From the NCBI GenBank assembly GCA_964395665.1, contig CAYNDH010000101.1:1-16391 (forward strand): a stretch of DNA of 16,391 bases, read 5' to 3'. The position numbers were made by a program, and so were the translations under genes. Positions 13,979-16,391 of the stretch are shown here, piece by piece; position 1 is the first letter of the stretch; every line of letters starts with the position of its first letter. This DNA is from JAEZAF01 sp964395665 (GTDB lineage: Bacteria; Chloroflexota; Anaerolineae; Aggregatilineales; Phototrophicaceae). The notes beneath the pieces are model-generated. The model ran no database searches. It saw only the letters and a program-made list of their open reading frames with translations, and was not told the DNA's origin.

Positions 13979-13987
13979 ATTGTAGCA
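13979..13987 (-). promoter_or_regulatory. Extended -10 promoter of the toxin-antitoxin pair
   Basis: On the minus strand TGC is followed directly by TACAAT (13984-13979), an extended -10 element. Transcription would start near 13972, leaving a leader of about 25 bases that includes the AGGTGA ribosome site. Confidence 0.5.
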
Positions 13988-14034
13988 TGCTTATTTCTGG
14001 TCAGCTTTTTGGCCGCACCGTAATTCATCGTGTA

Positions 14035-14180
14035 GGGGCAGGAAGAATCCCGCCCGGTGTACTCCGGGGAATCCTGTCCTTCTCCCTTTCCCTCGCAGCA
14101 TCCGACGGACGCTCTTTCCGTCGGATGCGCCCTGCATTGCTTGCAATGCCGGGATAGGGTCGGGGATAGGGGGCAACCGT
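14035..14180. repeat. Cluster of palindromes upstream of the toxin-antitoxin pair
   Basis: From left to right: an inverted copy of the GGGATTCTTCCC hairpin (14035-14055); TTCTCCCTTTCCCTC, the pyrimidine arm of a CCCTCTCC-type repeat; a hairpin GCATCCGACGGA/TCCGTCGGATGC (about 14098-14128); a TGCATTGCTTGCAATGC dyad (about 14132-14148); and the purine tail CGGGATAGGGTCGGGGATAGG. This is an elaborated copy of the same repeat, with extra hairpins in its centre. Confidence 0.6.
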
Positions 14181-14269
14181 GGCCCAATTTACACCTGCTT
14201 CAACGTGTAAAATGGCTTAAGTTGCTAGATATTGGGCTGGGCTTCTTCCCGCGCATGACCATTCAACCC

Positions 14270-14839
14270 TCACACCCTTAACACACCCCGAAACGCCCGC
14301 GAACTGTAGAACGACTGCGCCCCGTTGTGATACACGAACACCGCGTTATAGCGCCGATCCGCAAACAGCGCCCCGCCGAGCTTCCGAATCTCCTCCGGTG
14401 TTTTGATCCAACTGGATGTTTTCAGATCGAATTCGCCAAGTTCCTGAAGTTCCCGATATTCTGCCTCCGTCAAAAGCTCAATGCCCATGTCGTCGGCCAT
14501 TCCAACCGCATTCCCTGACGGATGGATGTTCTTCTTTTCCCGCATCGCCTGCCCTTTAGCGTCATAGCAGATATTCTTGCGGCCTTCGGGTGTTTCCGGC
14601 GAACAATCGTAAAACAGATACTCACCTGTTTTCTTATCGTGGCCGACGACATCGGGTTCGCCGCCGGTGCGTTCCATCTCATGCAGCGACCACAATTTAC
14701 CCGCATCCGCTTCCAGTTTTTTCTGTATGTCCGCCCACTTGAGACCTTTATGGCGGCTCGTATGCTTCTCAAACCGGTCCTTCAATGTGTTGAGCAGGTC
14801 TTCGCGCTGTTTTTCTGACAGTGTTTTTTTGGTTGCCAT
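14270..14839 (-). CDS. DUF4256 family protein
   Basis: A protein of 189 residues of unknown function that I recognise as DUF4256-like. Conserved-looking blocks are LKDRFEKHTSRHKGLKW, LWSLHEMERTGGEPDVVG, YLFYDCSPETPEGRKNICYD, NAVGMADDMGIELLTEAEY and KTPEEIRKLGGALFADRR, ending in VFVYHNGAQSFYSSRAFRG. It has no membrane segment or signal peptide and is probably cytoplasmic. The start at 14839 is preferred because AGAGG lies six bases upstream; ATGs at 14842 and 14857 are in frame. No chemistry can be assigned: the Cys, His and acidic residues in DCSPETPEGR might be functional, but this is speculation. It is a single gene. Confidence 0.8.
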   Translation of the reverse strand: MATKKTLSEKQREDLLNTLKDRFEKHTSRHKGLKWADIQKKLEADAGKLWSLHEMERTGGEPDVVGHDKKTGEYLFYDCSPETPEGRKNICYDAKGQAMREKKNIHPSGNAVGMADDMGIELLTEAEYRELQELGEFDLKTSSWIKTPEEIRKLGGALFADRRYNAVFVYHNGAQSFYSSRAFRGVLRV

Positions 14840-14870
14840 CATGATCCTCTCAATCATTGCTATCTAGAGC

Positions 14871-14899
14871 GTGTTATGCCCTTTTGCCTTTGAGTTCAA
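14871..14899 (-). promoter_or_regulatory. Weak candidate promoter of the DUF4256 gene
   Basis: On the minus strand TTGAAC (14899-14894) is followed after 17 bp by TAACAC (14876-14871). Both match the consensus only in part. Confidence 0.28.
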
Positions 14900-14977
14900 T
14901 GCAGTGCTGTCCTCATCCCTAAATCTCCCCTTCATGATACGCAGAGCAGAATATACACCCTTAATGAGCTGTTTTAA

Positions 14978-15017
14978 CCCCCTCTCCATGCGGTGGAGAG
15001 GGGGCAGGGGGTGAGGA
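14978..15017. repeat. CCCTCTCC-type palindromic repeat, copy D
   Basis: CCCCCTCTCCA (14978-14988) pairs perfectly with TGGAGAGGGGG (14994-15004) around TGCGG, followed by CAGGGGGTGAGG. This is the cleanest copy in the window: an 11-bp stem plus G-rich tail. Confidence 0.7.
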
Positions 15018-15306
15018 GCATGTAAGCGACGATTCTCATCATATCGCGCTTTTTCCACGCTTGAAACCCGATAGAATGACAGGATATGCTGCGATAAGCG
15101 TGCCACACAGCGAAAACCCCCACAGATGCAGGGTTGAGTCAGCGCCCCGCCGCAATACACTTCTCCAGCGCTTTTAATTGCACTAAAGGAGGTTCACCCC
15201 AAACCGCACTGCCGGATTTTCTCAGAAGCCACACCTATGCTAGCATGTAACAAACCCAGATTTTTCCGCTCATCTGCGCTTTTAGCACCCCCAGGAGGAC
15301 TTCGCC

Positions 15307-16089
15307 TTGGACTGGATCACCAACCCTGATTTATGGCTCGGTTTCATTGCCCTCACCGTCATGGAAATCGTGCTCGGCATCGACAATATCGTCTTTATCT
15401 CGATCATCGCAGGCAAACTGCCCGCCGATCAGCAGGCCCGCGCCCGCCAGATCGGTCTCGGACTTGCACTGCTGATGCGTATCGGCCTGCTGTTCACCAT
15501 CTCGGCCATCGCACAGCTTACCGAACCGCTCATCACGGTCGCCGGGTTCTCACTCTCTGGCCGCGACATTATCCTGCTGCTTGGCGGCGTCTTCCTGATC
15601 TATAAGGCCACCCGCGAGATCCATCATCGGCTGGAAGGCGAATCCGGACACGCTGTCGCCAATGTCACCCCATCGTTCTCGTCGGTCATCTTCCAGATCC
15701 TGCTGCTTGACCTGGTCTTCTCACTGGACTCCGTCATCACCGCGATCGGGATGGTGGACGAAATCGGCGTGATGATCGTCGCCATGATCGTCGCTGTCAG
15801 CATTATGCTCATCTCCGCCGGGCGCATCAGCGACTTCGTGAACCGTCACCCGACCGTCAAAATGCTCGCCCTCAGCTTCCTGCTGCTGATCGGCTTCACG
15901 CTGGTCGTCGAAGGGCTGCACCAGCACGTACCGAAGGGCTATATCTACTTCGCCATCGCCTTCTCGATTTTCGTCGAATACCTGAACCTGCGCTCTTCCA
16001 GAAAAAGCACGGAAGCACCGGTCCAGCTTCACCAGCCATACACCGATCAGGGCAAGCTCTCTGCACCGGGCATTGGCACCACAAAGTAA
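15307..16089 (+). CDS. TerC family integral membrane protein
   Basis: A 260-residue inner-membrane protein of the TerC/YkoY/YgdQ family, members of which are implicated in metal (notably manganese) export or metal loading of exported proteins. There are about seven membrane segments. Family motifs are MEIVLGIDNIVFISI (residues 19-33, acidic E20 and D26), LDLVFSLDSVITAIGM (134-149, D135 and D141) and HPTVKMLALSFLLLIGF (181-197). The paired acidic residues within membrane segments are the presumed metal site. The start is TTG at 15307, supported by AGGAGG eight bases upstream. The gene stands alone and ends at a strong intrinsic terminator. The hydrophilic tail (SRKSTEAPVQLHQPYTDQ) has no recognised domain, and there is no CBS/CorC extension. 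Confidence 0.92.
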   Translation: MDWITNPDLWLGFIALTVMEIVLGIDNIVFISIIAGKLPADQQARARQIGLGLALLMRIGLLFTISAIAQLTEPLITVAGFSLSGRDIILLLGGVFLIYKATREIHHRLEGESGHAVANVTPSFSSVIFQILLLDLVFSLDSVITAIGMVDEIGVMIVAMIVAVSIMLISAGRISDFVNRHPTVKMLALSFLLLIGFTLVVEGLHQHVPKGYIYFAIAFSIFVEYLNLRSSRKSTEAPVQLHQPYTDQGKLSAPGIGTTK

Positions 16090-16115
16090 TCTCACGACTT
16101 CACACCACCGCACCG

Positions 16116-16149
16116 AAGGCCATGTCACCCACACATGGCCTTTTCGTTT
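16116..16149 (+). terminator. Intrinsic terminator of the TerC gene
   Basis: AAGGCCATGT (16116-16125) and ACATGGCCTT (16133-16142) form a perfect 10-bp stem with a seven-base loop, merging into TTTTCGTTT. It lies 26 bp past the stop codon. Confidence 0.85.
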
Positions 16150-16209
16150 GACCTCTGATCTTCAACCAACATTCTAACCACATTCGAACCAACAGATAGC
16201 GAACATCTG

Positions 16210-16218
16210 TGCTATACT
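16210..16218 (+). promoter_or_regulatory. Extended -10 promoter candidate
   Basis: TGC followed directly by TATACT (16213-16218), 16 bp before an ATG at 16235. The leader would be about ten bases. It appears to drive the interrupted frame described next. Confidence 0.4.
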
Positions 16219-16234
16219 TGAAAGTCGTACTCCC

Positions 16235-16285
16235 ATGAGTGTATTTGACAATTCAGACGGCAGATTTGAAACTGGGTTCTGTTGA
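16235..16285 (+). pseudogene. Short frame cut by a MITE-like element
   Basis: An ATG at 16235 opens a 16-codon frame (MSVFDNSDGRFETGFC) whose last codons and TGA stop are inside MITE copy 4, which begins at about 16273. With a promoter-like box directly upstream, this could be the 5' end of a gene interrupted by the element, or simply a chance frame. Confidence 0.25.
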
Positions 16286-16391
16286 TGTTTCGGTTATCAT
16301 GCGACTCTGTAAGCCAGTTTTGTGTAGGGGTGGGCCATGACGTGTGATGCGCAGCATCATCCATCGCCCCTACAAATGAGACATTTTTGCA
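16273..16391 (+). mobile_element. MITE-like element, copy 4 (truncated by window end)
   Basis: The left end TGGGTTCTGTTGATGTTTCG and the arm continuing through CGACTCTGTAAGCCAGTTTT to GTGTAGGGG match copy 2 closely. The centre is different (CCATGACGTGTGATGCGCAG) but the right inner part CGCCCCTACAAATGAGACAT is again conserved. The outer right end is beyond the window. The left flank lacks the TA seen at the other copies. Confidence 0.7.

Larger units (their letters stand above)
14840..15306. other. Divergent spacer upstream of the TerC gene
   Basis: No credible gene is seen in this 467-bp spacer. It contains a CCCTCTCC-type repeat (14978-15017), an AAAGGAGG sequence at 15185-15192 without a start codon at suitable distance, a palindrome ATGCTAGCAT (15237-15246) and the AGGAGG ribosome site of the TerC gene. 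The yybP-ykoY riboswitch often found before TerC genes was looked for and not seen. Confidence 0.55.

Noticed and set aside
13948..14187. N-terminal extension of the putative antitoxin up to 14187
   Set aside because: The extra residues translate the palindrome cluster and the promoter; the start at 13947 has its own ribosome site and lies downstream of the -10 box.
14864..15160. Minus-strand frame containing PHPLPPLHRMERG
   Set aside because: That stretch is the translated CCCTCTCC-type repeat; no family or ribosome site supports a gene.
15018..15306. yybP-ykoY manganese riboswitch before the TerC gene
   Set aside because: The conserved GGGGAGUA-type loops could not be found.

Overview
The window is a GC-rich bacterial chromosome fragment. 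It looks like part of a draft or metagenome assembly, because it contains one run of exactly 100 N (8978-9077). Gene content suggests a free-living bacterium of the Chloroflexota (Anaerolineae-like) type: an F420/FMN-type LLM oxidoreductase, a secreted SH3b-LysM protein, a permease fused to a SpoIIM-like domain, two MBL-fold hydrolases, and intergenic spaces crowded with palindromic repeats. That placement is inference; there is no rRNA or other marker gene here. No tRNA, rRNA or CRISPR array was found.

Left part (1-4265): pseudouridine-5'-phosphate glycosidase (psuG), a GNAT acetyltransferase and an MFS exporter-like protein all lie on the minus strand. A plus-strand ChbG/HpnK-type carbohydrate deacetylase follows. 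Middle (4266-8562): an MBL-fold hydrolase and a TetR regulator form an overlapping minus-strand operon whose promoter carries two operator-like palindromes 21 bp apart. Divergent from it is an LLM-class flavin oxidoreductase ending at a strong intrinsic terminator. A beta-carbonic anhydrase follows, convergent with an RNase Z-like MBL-fold protein. 

Repeat-rich part (8563-9392): two nearly identical MITE-like elements flank the assembly gap. A further rearranged copy lies at 6937-7075, and a fourth begins at 16273 and runs off the right edge. They share terminal inverted repeats beginning TAGGT and appear flanked by TA.

Right part (9390-16391): a secreted SH3b/LysM protein whose stop codon lies in the end of a MITE; an ABC exporter operon (ATPase plus ABC-2/SpoIIM fusion permease); a PIN-domain toxin with an unfamiliar 98-residue partner; a DUF4256-like protein; and a TerC-family membrane protein closed by an intrinsic terminator. 

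The genes are mostly independent one- or two-gene units rather than one pathway. The functional units that can be supported are the TetR/MBL operon, the ABC exporter pair and the toxin-antitoxin pair. The most distinctive parts are the layered palindromic repeat families, the ABC-2/SpoIIM fusion and the double operator at the MBL-TetR promoter.
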